Assembly (NCBI GenBank): GCA_002706685.1
Contig: PALV01000010.1
Location: 186,001-250,000, forward strand
DNA from: Gammaproteobacteria bacterium
Lineage (GTDB): Bacteria > Pseudomonadota > Gammaproteobacteria > Pseudomonadales > Pseudohongiellaceae
Direction: 5' to 3'
Length of the DNA: 64,000 bases
Shown here piece by piece: positions 27,850 through 40,366 of this stretch. Below the pieces are notes generated by a model that saw only the letters and a list, made by a program, of their open reading frames with translations, had not been told where the DNA came from and did not search any database. A program made the position numbers and the translations under genes. Positions within the stretch are counted from its first letter, which is position 1; every line of letters starts with the position of its first letter.

Positions 27850-30800
27850 TTATCTCTTCTCGCCTGTTTCTCCAGCAAAGCGGGAGAATATGCAAGGGAC
27901 AACCAGCATGTTCAATATTGTTGAGCTGACCAGACCGTATAGAATCACCATAGCCATCGGCGCCTGTATCTCACTGCCTGGCTCTCCCGCAGCCGCCGCT
28001 AATGGAATTAGCGCCAAGGCGGTACCAAGTGCAGTCATCAGTATCGGTGCCAGCCGTTCTTCTGCCCCCTGAATAACAGCATCTCTGACACTGAGATGCC
28101 TGTGCGTCATCAGTCGACGGATATGATCGACCAGAATCACACCATTGCGGGTGGCGATACCGAACAGGGTAATAAAACCGATGATCGAGGCGATTGTCAC
28201 CGTGTTGCCGGCGAACCAGACACCGGCGACACCACCTATCAGGGCAAGCGGCAGGTTGAGCATCACAAGCCAGGTATCCCGTAATCTTCCGAATGCAGCG
28301 AATAGCAGGGCGAAAATACCAACTATTACCAGCGTTCCAAGAATGAGCAAACGCGAACTAGCGGCGTCCAGACTTTCAAACTGACCACCGAACTCAACAT
28401 GGTAGCCAGCAGGCAAATCAATATTCTGCTCTATCTGCTGCTCTATTTCCTCAACGACACTGATGAGATCCCGCTCCGCCACATTGGCCATTATGACGAG
28501 ATTGCGGGCTACACCTTCGCGTGTAATTGTATTCGGGCCCTGGCGATATTCGATTTTCGCCAGTGCAGAGAAGGGTACCTGGGCTCCACTGTCGAGTGTA
28601 ATAATAGTATTGCGTATGTGGTCCAGGCTCTCGCGCTGATATTCAGGCATGCGAATCACAAGGTCATACGTTGCCTCGCCCTCTCTAACCTCACCAGCCG
28701 CCCGTCCGCCAAATGCAGCCTCCAATGCCTGGGATACCGAGGCGACTCTCAATCCATAGTTGGCCAGCGCAGCTCGATCCCAGGTGACCGAAACCAGTGG
28801 AATTTCCGATTGGGCATCCATGGCAACATCGACGGCGCCCGGCACTGAAGCGGCCAGTGTTTCAATTTCTCGCCCAATTCGACGTAGCTCAAACAGATCC
28901 GGTCCAAAGAGTTTGATGGCGATATTGGCTCGCGTTCCCGATAACATGTGGTCAATACGGTGGGACAACGGCTGGCCGATTACCACATTAGTCCCGGGCA
29001 GCACTGCAAATTCCTGGCGTAGCCGCTCCATCAACGCGGGGCGTTCCGAACTGGTGACATCCAGTATCACATCAACTTCCGAGGCAAAGACCTGTTGTGC
29101 GTGGGGGTCGAGTTCGGCACGTCCCGTGCGTCTTGTTGTAGCAACAACTTCTGGCTGAGCAAGAAGAATCTGCTCTACTCGTAGGCCAATGTCAGACGAC
29201 GTTTGGAGAGATGTGCCCGGCAATGTTGTAACACTGACAGTCAACGCGCCTTCATTGAACTCCGGCAGAAAGCCACGACCGCTCCCAGCCAGTGTCAGCC
29301 CTGCAATTATTAACAATGCAACTGAAGTCGCGATGACCGCCCGCCAGTATCGAAGGCTAAAGTCCAGAACGGGCCGGTAAGCTCGTTTAAGTGTCTGTAG
29401 AAATTTTGTCTCTTCCGATTGTTTGATACTGCGGCTTTCAGGCAGTAGAGACTGGCAAAGAACAGGCGTAATCGTCAGGGCCACCAATAGTGACGTCGCC
29501 AGTGCTGCCACATAGGCGATGCCCAAAGGCTGGAGCAGACGTCCCTCAACGCCACTCAGAAAAAACAAAGGGACGAAGACGAGAACGATTATCAGGGTTG
29601 CAAACACTATCGAACTTTGAACTTCTGATGTCGCTGTTAATACTGTTTGTGCAATATTTGGGCGGTCTTGTACGGGTAGCAGATTTCTTTCTTTGAGATG
29701 CCTGACCGTGTTTTCGACGACTATAATGGCGTCGTCGACGAGTGCACCAAGCGCTATTACCAGCCCACCAAGCGTCATGGTGTTGACACTTCCGCCCATA
29801 GCCTGGATAACAAGAACCGCGGCGATCAGGGACAGCGGGATAGCGATCAATACAATCGCGATAGCTCGCCCACTAAACAGAAAAAGGAAGATAATTGCCG
29901 TAACCAGGACCGCACCCTCAATCAAGGCTTTGGTCAGGTTGTCGTTTGCAGTCTCTATAAATGTGGCCTGTCGAAATGCGTCAGTACGAATCTCCATACC
30001 CGCCGGCAGGGTCGACTGGATATCAGCCAGGGTTTCGTCGAGCTGACGGGTTAGTCGCAGTGTGTTCGCATCTGGCTGTTTTTGAATACCCAATACCACC
30101 GCCGTTTCTGCATTGAATGCACCTGTACCACGCACTGGAGCTGCACCAACATCAATAACGCCTAGATCATCGACAAGAACGGGGCGGCCCTCAACCATTT
30201 TTACAAAAGTTTGTCCAATCTCCTCTAAACGATGAATATTGCCCAGCCCCTGGATGAGATATTCCTGCCCGTTCTGAGTCATGAACCCCGCTGACGCATT
30301 CTGCCCGGACTCTCTCAGGGCGGTGTAGACCTCATCGATAGTCACTCCAAGCGCGCTCATACGCTCGGGCTGAACAATCACTTGGAACTGTTTTATCTCG
30401 CCTCCTATGTTGATCACCTCAGCAACGCCTGGGACAGCTAGCAGCCTCCTGCGTACGGTCCAGTCAGCCGTCGAACGAAGTGTCATGGCATCATGTTCAC
30501 TACTGGTAAGTGCCAGGAACATGATTTCACCCATGATCGATGTGACCGGTGCCATGGTAGGTGCCGACGCATTCTCAGGCAATATACTGCCCATGGCTGC
30601 AAGCTTTTCCGAAACAACTTGTCGTGCCTGAAATATGTCTGCACTCCAGTCAAACTCGACAGTTATGACGCTGATACCGATTCCGTTTACTGATCGGACT
30701 CGTCTCACACCACTTGCGCCATTTAATGAAGACTCAATGGGATAGCTGATTTGACGCTCTACGTCCTCTGGTGTCATACCCGGCGCATCAGTCACAATCG

Positions 30801-30942
30801 TGACCGATGGTGCAGTCAGATCCGGGAAAACGTCTACTGGCGTGTCTATCGCTTGCCGGCCCCCGGCAAAGATGAGCAGTGCTGCCGCAGCACAAACCAG
30901 CAAGCGGTTTTCCAGTGACCACTCAATTATCCGATGAATCAT
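27850..30942 (-). CDS. Heavy-metal-efflux (HME) RND transporter, CusA/CzcA family
   Basis: Inner-membrane proton-driven pump of the tripartite CusCBA/CzcCBA type. The 1030 residues show the RND plan: span 1, a large periplasmic domain, six spans, a second periplasmic domain, and the last spans. HME-typical text includes TDAPGMTPEDVERQISYPIE (about 51-70), GALVDDAIIVVEN in span 4 (about 404-416) and LSHRIDHMLSGTRANIAIKLFGPDL in the second periplasmic domain. In span 4 the Asp and Glu equivalent to CzcA D408 and E415 are present, but the position of D402 is Ala, as in CusA. A His takes the place I would align with the CusA RIDM methionine, so a Cu/Ag substrate is not assured. Last gene of the leftward island. 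Confidence 0.93.
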   Translation of the reverse strand: MIHRIIEWSLENRLLVCAAAALLIFAGGRQAIDTPVDVFPDLTAPSVTIVTDAPGMTPEDVERQISYPIESSLNGASGVRRVRSVNGIGISVITVEFDWSADIFQARQVVSEKLAAMGSILPENASAPTMAPVTSIMGEIMFLALTSSEHDAMTLRSTADWTVRRRLLAVPGVAEVINIGGEIKQFQVIVQPERMSALGVTIDEVYTALRESGQNASAGFMTQNGQEYLIQGLGNIHRLEEIGQTFVKMVEGRPVLVDDLGVIDVGAAPVRGTGAFNAETAVVLGIQKQPDANTLRLTRQLDETLADIQSTLPAGMEIRTDAFRQATFIETANDNLTKALIEGAVLVTAIIFLFLFSGRAIAIVLIAIPLSLIAAVLVIQAMGGSVNTMTLGGLVIALGALVDDAIIVVENTVRHLKERNLLPVQDRPNIAQTVLTATSEVQSSIVFATLIIVLVFVPLFFLSGVEGRLLQPLGIAYVAALATSLLVALTITPVLCQSLLPESRSIKQSEETKFLQTLKRAYRPVLDFSLRYWRAVIATSVALLIIAGLTLAGSGRGFLPEFNEGALTVSVTTLPGTSLQTSSDIGLRVEQILLAQPEVVATTRRTGRAELDPHAQQVFASEVDVILDVTSSERPALMERLRQEFAVLPGTNVVIGQPLSHRIDHMLSGTRANIAIKLFGPDLFELRRIGREIETLAASVPGAVDVAMDAQSEIPLVSVTWDRAALANYGLRVASVSQALEAAFGGRAAGEVREGEATYDLVIRMPEYQRESLDHIRNTIITLDSGAQVPFSALAKIEYRQGPNTITREGVARNLVIMANVAERDLISVVEEIEQQIEQNIDLPAGYHVEFGGQFESLDAASSRLLILGTLVIVGIFALLFAAFGRLRDTWLVMLNLPLALIGGVAGVWFAGNTVTIASIIGFITLFGIATRNGVILVDHIRRLMTHRHLSVRDAVIQGAEERLAPILMTALGTALALIPLAAAAGEPGSEIQAPMAMVILYGLVSSTILNMLVVPCIFSRFAGETGEKR

Positions 30943-30957
30943 ATCTTTTCTGCCGAG

Positions 30958-32526
30958 TTAGTGAGTGTGTCCGTGACCAATTTCTGATGTTCCTGCTGCA
31001 GCCAACCGGATGTTGTATGCCCCCAGTGTTACTACGCGTTCTCCGCCGGTAAGGCCCGAGGTTATCGCAACATAATCTCCGTCACGAATCCCTGTCTCCA
31101 CGTTGCGCCGGGCGAAACTCTCACCACCGGTCTGGACAAAAACAACCTGACGACCGTCTTCATTGATCAGTGATGTCGCTGGAACTGCTATTTCCTGTCG
31201 GGTACTTGCGCTGATGACGTTTACGGGCAGCCTTTGCCCCACGACATTAAGGCCGGTCAACTCCGGAAGGCTGAGGATCACGGTTGCGGTCCGAGATTGT
31301 GGATTAATTTGAGTGATTCCCTGGACGATACTGGTGTTGGTATCTGATGTGAGCCTGATACTTTCTCCGCCTGACAGACTAAACCAGACTCCCCGTACAC
31401 CATTGGCAAGGGCTGCAAAATGCTCGGACAAGTCGACCTGGAGCCAGCGCTGTCCATGGCCAATGATTTTAAACAGCTCAGCTCCTTGCGTGATGTAGGC
31501 ACCTGGCAGCGCATTGGCCATCGCCACGACGCCTGATATGGGCGCGCGTAGCTCAACACCCTGATCTGTGTTTGTTGTTCTTACCTGATTCAATCTTGTT
31601 TCAACCAGGCGGAGCTCGGACTGCACCTCCGAAAGTTCGGTTTCTGCGATGTCAAGTCGTCGTTGGGGGAGGGCACCAGACGCCACAAGGTCTCTAACAC
31701 GCGTTACATCTGCCTGGCCGAGGTTGACGCGACCGCGGAGTTGTTCAAGCTGAGTAGAGAGCGCGTTAATGTCTGCCGATGTAGCCGTTCGTGGCAATAG
31801 CCGCGCCATTACCTGACCCGCTTCGACGAATTGCCCTGACGACACAAGGGATTGCGCGGCGATACTAGCATTAAGGGGCGCGTGAACGACTGCCGTGCTC
31901 CCCGGTGGTGCTGTAATTGTGGCAAATGCCGGCCAGGACTCGCTCAAGTTTCGTATGTTTGCCTGCTCAGTAGCAAATGGGGCTGTCCACTGCTGTTCTT
32001 TGAGGTAAACAATATCGCCGTCTGGAGCTTCTTGATTTATAACTACCTCATCGATGGAACTGAATACCGTGATCTGGCCGAGCTCATGCCGGGACGATCC
32101 AAATTCTCCCGTCACCTCAATAACAAGATCAAAATCGCCAGGTGCTCTTGGGCTCACCGTTGGAATAAAGAGTCCATCGCGCGAAGGTTCCCGGACGCGG
32201 AATCGTGCAACAGTACTCCCATTCTGCTCCAGAGCAACGTCGACGACTCCACTGAGCAGGGGTTCATGATCATCCAGTGTCGTCAGGTGTGCAGCAAACT
32301 GTGATGGCTCTCCCACGACGAGCGGAGGAAATTCCACAAACAACTCGGTCAGATCCGTATAGTGTGTGTAGACCAGTGACTGTCCAGCCTCACCCCCATG
32401 CTCGTGAGTATCCTCACCGTGAGCATGCCCGTCTTCATCGACTTGCATATTCGCGGGCTCACTGCATGCTATCAAGGCGGTGGCCACCACCCCAAGAATG
32501 GTATTTCTAGTTGTGCGGATGCGCAT
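30958..32526 (-). CDS. Periplasmic adaptor (membrane fusion) lipoprotein with His-rich ends
   Basis: Adaptor joining the RND pump to the TolC-like channel. The 522 residues begin at 32526 (MRIRTTRN), followed by a lipoprotein-type signal ending LIACSE (Cys at about residue 20). A longer frame to 32781 would overlap the His-rich gene and is not adaptor-like. Next come a His/Asp/Glu-rich stretch (GHAHGEDTHEHGG), a beta-rich extra domain (about 45-165), the lipoyl-like half-motifs, a coiled-coil hairpin (about 255-315) and beta-barrel parts. It ends in GHGHTH. The extra N-terminal domain and His-rich ends are features of metal-type adaptors, where they may bind or sense the metal. It is 15 bp before the pump gene. 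Confidence 0.9.
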   Translation of the reverse strand: MRIRTTRNTILGVVATALIACSEPANMQVDEDGHAHGEDTHEHGGEAGQSLVYTHYTDLTELFVEFPPLVVGEPSQFAAHLTTLDDHEPLLSGVVDVALEQNGSTVARFRVREPSRDGLFIPTVSPRAPGDFDLVIEVTGEFGSSRHELGQITVFSSIDEVVINQEAPDGDIVYLKEQQWTAPFATEQANIRNLSESWPAFATITAPPGSTAVVHAPLNASIAAQSLVSSGQFVEAGQVMARLLPRTATSADINALSTQLEQLRGRVNLGQADVTRVRDLVASGALPQRRLDIAETELSEVQSELRLVETRLNQVRTTNTDQGVELRAPISGVVAMANALPGAYITQGAELFKIIGHGQRWLQVDLSEHFAALANGVRGVWFSLSGGESIRLTSDTNTSIVQGITQINPQSRTATVILSLPELTGLNVVGQRLPVNVISASTRQEIAVPATSLINEDGRQVVFVQTGGESFARRNVETGIRDGDYVAITSGLTGGERVVTLGAYNIRLAAAGTSEIGHGHTH

Positions 32527-32851
32527 GTTGCTGGCCTGCCTGTGGTTCACCGTGTGGGTGGCTGTCATTTGAGTGACTGTGGTCTCCCTGTTCATGGGCG
32601 TGCTCGTCTGCATGAACATGTGACCCCTGACTTCCGTGAACGTGAGATGTATCCGGGTTGGCTGCCTGATTGGCTGCGTCGCCAAAGAACTCCTCTGTTT
32701 CCGGGACGTTATCGTGCGAATGTGTGTCGTCACCGTGTGAATGGGCGTCGCCACCTCCGTGACTGTGCTCCTGTTGACCATAGGCCTGAACAGCGGTTGT
32801 TGACGCCAGAATCAGGGTGAGTGCTGAAATGATGAGTGTTGATCTATTCAT
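32507..32851 (-). CDS. Small secreted histidine-rich protein
   Basis: A 114-residue protein, start at 32851 (MNRSTLI). An N-terminal signal peptide (about residues 1-23, ending VQA) precedes a mature part of about 90 residues that holds roughly 19 His, mostly as HSH, HVH, HAH and SHPH pairs, interspersed with Asp, Glu and Gly. No fold is recognisable; low-complexity His-rich proteins of this kind bind Zn, Ni, Co or Cu in the periplasm. Its gene overlaps the adaptor start by 20 bp and directly follows the TolC-like gene, so it is co-expressed with the pump. I infer a periplasmic metal buffer or donor for the adaptor. Confidence 0.78.
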   Translation of the reverse strand: MNRSTLIISALTLILASTTAVQAYGQQEHSHGGGDAHSHGDDTHSHDNVPETEEFFGDAANQAANPDTSHVHGSQGSHVHADEHAHEQGDHSHSNDSHPHGEPQAGQQHAHPHN

Positions 32852-32852
32852 T

Positions 32853-34061
32853 TTAGGGTAGTGCTCCTGTGAGTGTTTGCCATTCAATAAATGTTTCTCT
32901 TGCCTCTAAGGCGGCATCTGCTGCGCCCAGCCTGAGTTCAAGATCGCTGCGTTCCGCGTCCAACAGTTGATTTACCGATACCTCACCAGCGAGGTACGCT
33001 GCTCTGGCCAGCTCGGCGAGCTGCTGCTTTTGTGATCGCTGATACTGGCGCACTGCAATGGTTCGTTGATTGTCCACTACCGCCTGCAGCCTGGCTATTT
33101 CAGCGCTCACCTCGCGGTTGACCATGGCTCGCTCTGCTGCTAGGGAAGAAGCGTGTGCTTGAGCGGCAGCCAGATTTCGCTTACCCGTACCGAATAGCGG
33201 GACTTCCACTGTGAGCGAAAATAGGTTTCCTTCGCTTCGAAAGGCGCCTTCATTCGCTCGTCTCTCACCCAGCCCGACGGTAAGCGATGGCCAGCGTTGA
33301 CGCGACGCCGCTTCCTGTCTTTTCTGGGCTGCTTCAAATTGCCGCTCAACGAGCTGTAGATCTGGCTGATTATTCAAAAGCTCGCTTGATGACATTGCCG
33401 CAGGGTCCGGAGGTAACACGTCTCCGTCGAAGCTAGCTTCAGGTTCTAACTGAGCCAGACTGATTAACGTCGCCGCTTCGGAATTTAGGGTGGCCGCGGC
33501 CTCAGTTATTTTCAGCTGAATGTCATCATACTCACGCTGCAGCCAGATAAGATCGTATTCCGACAGGTCCCCGGCGGCTACCCGCATCGAGGCGGAGTCG
33601 ATTAGCTGTGACATGTTTTCCATCGAGTCGGTTAAGTGGTCAAGTCGCTCTTTGGCGCTTAGATGTCGGTAGAGGTGTCTGCGGATTGTTGCGATTCGAT
33701 CACCTTGAATCAGGTCTAGTTCGGCCATTCTGGCGGCCGCATCTAACGCTGCGGCGTCGCGAAGCCTGCTGTTAACTCCCGCCAGATCCAGGCGTTGTCT
33801 TATCCATACAAACGACTCCTCCGTGTCGGTAACCGGGCCATCCAGGGTTTCCCGGCTGTATTCCAGCTCAGGATTCGCCGGCGGCACAGCAGCCTCGGCA
33901 GCCAGCAGTGCTGCCTGGCGTGATAGGTTTGTCAGGTCGCGAAGTGAACTTTCAGACAGCGCATGCTCAATCACCTCTTCCTCTACAAGAGATTGGGCGT
34001 AAATCGACGATAGAGGAGCCAAGGTTGTAAGAAGAACAAGCGCGTTCAGGCAATTTCGCAT
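32853..34061 (-). CDS. TolC-family outer-membrane efflux protein (CusC/CzcC-like)
   Basis: Outer-membrane channel component. The 402 residues have an N-terminal signal peptide (about 1-23, ending YAQS). The rest is helical and coiled-coil rich with two internally similar halves, as in the OEP family; QQLAELARAAYLAGEVSVNQLLDAERS (about 352-378) is a typical second-half motif. The start at 34061 (GGAG 9 nt upstream) avoids overlap with the peptidase gene, whereas a GTG at 34076 would overlap it by 11 bp. Separated from the His-rich gene by 1 bp. Confidence 0.88.
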   Translation of the reverse strand: MRNCLNALVLLTTLAPLSSIYAQSLVEEEVIEHALSESSLRDLTNLSRQAALLAAEAAVPPANPELEYSRETLDGPVTDTEESFVWIRQRLDLAGVNSRLRDAAALDAAARMAELDLIQGDRIATIRRHLYRHLSAKERLDHLTDSMENMSQLIDSASMRVAAGDLSEYDLIWLQREYDDIQLKITEAAATLNSEAATLISLAQLEPEASFDGDVLPPDPAAMSSSELLNNQPDLQLVERQFEAAQKRQEAASRQRWPSLTVGLGERRANEGAFRSEGNLFSLTVEVPLFGTGKRNLAAAQAHASSLAAERAMVNREVSAEIARLQAVVDNQRTIAVRQYQRSQKQQLAELARAAYLAGEVSVNQLLDAERSDLELRLGAADAALEARETFIEWQTLTGALP

Positions 34062-34065
34062 GACA

Positions 34066-35049
34066 TTAGACTCCACTCAGCAGGCTGATCACTGTTTCCA
34101 CAGTGTGGTGGAATTTCATGATAGTCACCATTAGCGCCAAGCTTGATAGCACCAGAAGTGCAGAAAAAAGTATTGCAAGTTTGTCTTGCCGCAAATTCAG
34201 CGCAGTGAGGTTTCGAATTCGCAGCACGACGTCAGAGCCCTGCATCGGACACATTGAAGGCTGAATCTTTAAGGCGGGAAGGGTAGAAGCCTTGACGAGC
34301 GTCTCGGCGACATCAAGTACGCCAAACCGCTTTGCCGCGGCCATGTCGGCCTGCATTTCCCGGGACAGAACCCAATGTTGCTTTATCTCTCTTCTGGCGG
34401 AGGGCAAGTGAATGCTCAACAGCAATGTCATCAGGAAGGATTTTAGACAATCCCTGCTACGAAGGTGAGATATCTCGTGGGCAATCACAATCCTGCGTTG
34501 CCTGGGTGTAAGTGCGGCGAACAAAGATTTGGACAAAAGGATGATTGGCCTACCGATCCCGGCGGCGAATGCGAGCTTGTCTGAGCTTTGCGTTTTTATG
34601 ATCCGACCGCGCCCGCCGTCAATACGATGCAGTGCCCGTAATGTTTTTGCCAAGCCCCATTCGCTTATAATGACACTCATCATTCGCCAGGTAATAAAAA
34701 TGGCGGCACTGGCAAAAATTGCTTTCAGCGGTAATGAGAGCTCATAAAGTGGCATATGTTCAAGACAAAGGTGCAGATGCTTCTCACCCGTGTGCGCGAG
34801 ACAGTGGTCTGCAACCACGCCCAGCCATTTTGCTAGAGAAAGCACTATGATTGCCAACGTAGCCAGTGCAGGTGCAATCAACGGCGTTACAGCCATTATC
34901 CAACACGCCCAGGCTGCTACTTGCTTGTCGCTGTCTTTATTGTTTTTCATCAGTGGCACAACCAGTCCCACCAATGCCGAGGCAAGCGCCCAGACAAGTA
35001 CGAATATTGTCAGTAAAAGCCACAAGAAATCTGCCCAGGACGCACTCAT
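34066..35049 (-). CDS. M56-family (BlaR1-like) membrane metallopeptidase
   Basis: A 327-residue protein with N-terminal hydrophobic spans (about 9-31, 46-69, 108-125), then a zinc peptidase motif HEISH (about 190-194) in RRIVIAHEISHLRSRDCLK, and a C-terminal span near 292-312. It resembles the peptidase part of BlaR1/MecR1 but has no large extracellular penicillin-binding sensor domain. BlaR1-type proteins cleave the paired BlaI repressor on induction. It overlaps the BlaI-like gene by 4 bp (ATGA), so the two form a regulatory pair. I infer that it relieves repression of the efflux operon in response to a metal or envelope signal. Confidence 0.87.
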   Translation of the reverse strand: MSASWADFLWLLLTIFVLVWALASALVGLVVPLMKNNKDSDKQVAAWACWIMAVTPLIAPALATLAIIVLSLAKWLGVVADHCLAHTGEKHLHLCLEHMPLYELSLPLKAIFASAAIFITWRMMSVIISEWGLAKTLRALHRIDGGRGRIIKTQSSDKLAFAAGIGRPIILLSKSLFAALTPRQRRIVIAHEISHLRSRDCLKSFLMTLLLSIHLPSARREIKQHWVLSREMQADMAAAKRFGVLDVAETLVKASTLPALKIQPSMCPMQGSDVVLRIRNLTALNLRQDKLAILFSALLVLSSLALMVTIMKFHHTVETVISLLSGV

Positions 35050-35453
35050 TTCGACTCACCTTGACTACGTCGTTCTTCGATGAGCTGGTTTATTGTAAGA
35101 AGCGCTTCCTCGTCAAGGCCGTTGCTATCTACGAACGCGCTAAGGGATGTCGCCGGGTCGCTGCCAAATCGTTGAATCATTCCCGTCATGAAGCTAGCCA
35201 CAAGTGCTTCGCGACTGACTTTAGGTGTGTAACTGTATGCGTGTCCCTGTTTTGTCCTCGCCAGCAGCCCCTTGCGAAATAGTCTCTCCATCGCCGATTG
35301 GATGGTGTTGGCAGTGCTGTGACCGTAGTCAGCCCGCATGCATGAGTATACTGTCTTGACAGTCGCCGATTTCTCACGCCAAAGCTGATCGAGAATGGCA
35401 ACTTCCAGGTCACCGAGATTCAGGGAGTTTAAGTTGTTTAGCGGCGAAGACAT
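35046..35453 (-). CDS. BlaI/MecI/CopY-family transcriptional repressor
   Basis: A 135-residue winged-helix protein. The N-terminal domain reads LGDLEVAILDQLWREKSATVKTVYSCM, then STANTIQSAMERLFRKGLLARTKQGHAYSYTP, matching the BlaI family DNA-binding domain. The C-terminal part contains the dimerisation helices. BlaI-type repressors are inactivated by cleavage by an M56 peptidase, which is the next gene. It is the first gene of the leftward island, and the palindrome at 35505-35527 on its promoter is the probable autoregulated operator. Confidence 0.92.
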   Translation of the reverse strand: MSSPLNNLNSLNLGDLEVAILDQLWREKSATVKTVYSCMRADYGHSTANTIQSAMERLFRKGLLARTKQGHAYSYTPKVSREALVASFMTGMIQRFGSDPATSLSAFVDSNGLDEEALLTINQLIEERRSQGESK

Positions 35454-35487
35454 CTGGTCCGCTCCATGCAGCTGTGAATGGTATAGA

Positions 35488-35527
35488 AGCAGGGTAGGCC
35501 CCTAAAAACCGATTGTCAATCGGTTTT
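35488..35527 (-). promoter_or_regulatory. Promoter and probable BlaI-type operator of the efflux operon
   Basis: AAAACCGATTG (35505-35515) and CAATCGGTTTT (35517-35527) are perfect 11-bp arms around a single base. On the minus strand the centre contains TTGACA (consensus -35), followed after 17 bp by TACCCT (3/6 match to a -10). The blaI-type ATG lies about 40 bp downstream, with GGAG before it. A repressor on the palindrome would cover the -35. Confidence 0.65.
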
Positions 35528-35610
35528 CTGGGGGCAAATGATGCGGATTTTGTAAGCGTGTGAGCTCTTACACACTTCGCATCACCTGATTTACTTGCGG
35601 TTAGTTGAGA

Positions 35611-39191
<3,581 letters not shown>

Positions 39192-39211
39192 GTCGGACCA
39201 GGGATAGCGGA

Positions 39212-40318
39212 TTAAAGACGCATTGGCATAACAACATACAGGGCATCAGACGCCGAGACAGCTTCAACCAGCGCACTGCTGTTTGAATCCGCCAATGTAA
39301 ATTTGACCTTGTCGCTATCAAGAACATTAAGGACATCCAGCAGGTAACTCACGTTAAAACCTATCTCAAGCGTTTCACCCTGATACTCGATACCGACCGT
39401 ATCCTCAGCTTCTTCCTGCTCCGGGTTATTTGCCACTACCTTCAGCTCATCGTTGTTGAACTGAAGATGCACACCACGATACTTCTCGTTAGACAGAATG
39501 GACGCGCGATTAAAGGCCTGTCTCAACTCTGAGCGATCCCCAAGAACTACTTTGTCGCCACCCTTGGGTAGAACGCGCTGATAATCAGGGAACTTTCCGT
39601 CGACAAGCTTGGATGTAAAAGTAAAGTCGGTAAGCTTTACTCTTACATGACTTAGACCAAACATCAGAACCAATTGATCCTCTTCCGGCTCAGACAGCAA
39701 TCGGGATAATTCCAGTACACCTTTGCGGGGCACAATAATCTGCTGCAGTTCTTCGACACCTGTCTCCACACCACTCGTGTGCATGGCAAGTCTGTGTCCA
39801 TCGGTCGCAACCACTCTGAACCAGGAGGGGCCAACCTCAAACAGCATACCGTTAAGATAGTAACGGACATCCTGTTGCGCCATCGCGAAAGCACAGGAAT
39901 CTATCAGTGACTTTAACTCACCGCCCTGAAGACGGACTTCAAAGGTACCAGGCTCATCGCTGGTGACAGGAAAATCTGTAGCAGGCAGGGTAGCGAGCGT
40001 AAAGCGACTGCGGCCAGCTTTAACCACAAATTTGTTGTCGTCCACAGAGAAACCTAACTCGGAATTATCCGGAAGCGACTTACAGATATCGAGCAGCTTA
40101 CGACCCGGAACAGTAACCTCTCCGTCACGAGAACCGTCGTTAACACGAACCCTGCCTATCAACTCCACCTCAAGATCTGTACCGGTAATTTCAAGTACGC
40201 CGTTCTTCAAAGTAAGAAGTACATTCGCTAACACCGGAAGAGTATGACGACGTTCGACCACGCCTGCTGCAAGCTGCAGTGGCTTCAGAATTGCTTCCCT
40301 GGTAATCGTAAATTGCAT
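39212..40318 (-). CDS. dnaN: DNA polymerase III sliding clamp (beta subunit)
   Basis: Ring-shaped processivity clamp. The 368 residues match the normal length (366), with the typical N-terminus MQFTITREAILKPLQLAAGVVERRHTLPVLANVLL, and the C-terminal VMPMRL that forms the binding pocket rim. I start at 40318 rather than at 40366, which would add 16 unrelated residues reading into the dnaA-dnaN spacer. 20 bp before recF. Confidence 0.97.
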   Translation of the reverse strand: MQFTITREAILKPLQLAAGVVERRHTLPVLANVLLTLKNGVLEITGTDLEVELIGRVRVNDGSRDGEVTVPGRKLLDICKSLPDNSELGFSVDDNKFVVKAGRSRFTLATLPATDFPVTSDEPGTFEVRLQGGELKSLIDSCAFAMAQQDVRYYLNGMLFEVGPSWFRVVATDGHRLAMHTSGVETGVEELQQIIVPRKGVLELSRLLSEPEEDQLVLMFGLSHVRVKLTDFTFTSKLVDGKFPDYQRVLPKGGDKVVLGDRSELRQAFNRASILSNEKYRGVHLQFNNDELKVVANNPEQEEAEDTVGIEYQGETLEIGFNVSYLLDVLNVLDSDKVKFTLADSNSSALVEAVSASDALYVVMPMRL

Positions 40319-40366
40319 AGTCCTATCTCTGCTTCTACTGTGGGGGTTTCGAACATCAAACCACAA

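Noticed and set aside
32527..32781. N-terminal extension of the metal adaptor
   Set aside because: It overlaps the His-rich gene in another frame; the lipoprotein signal begins at 32526.
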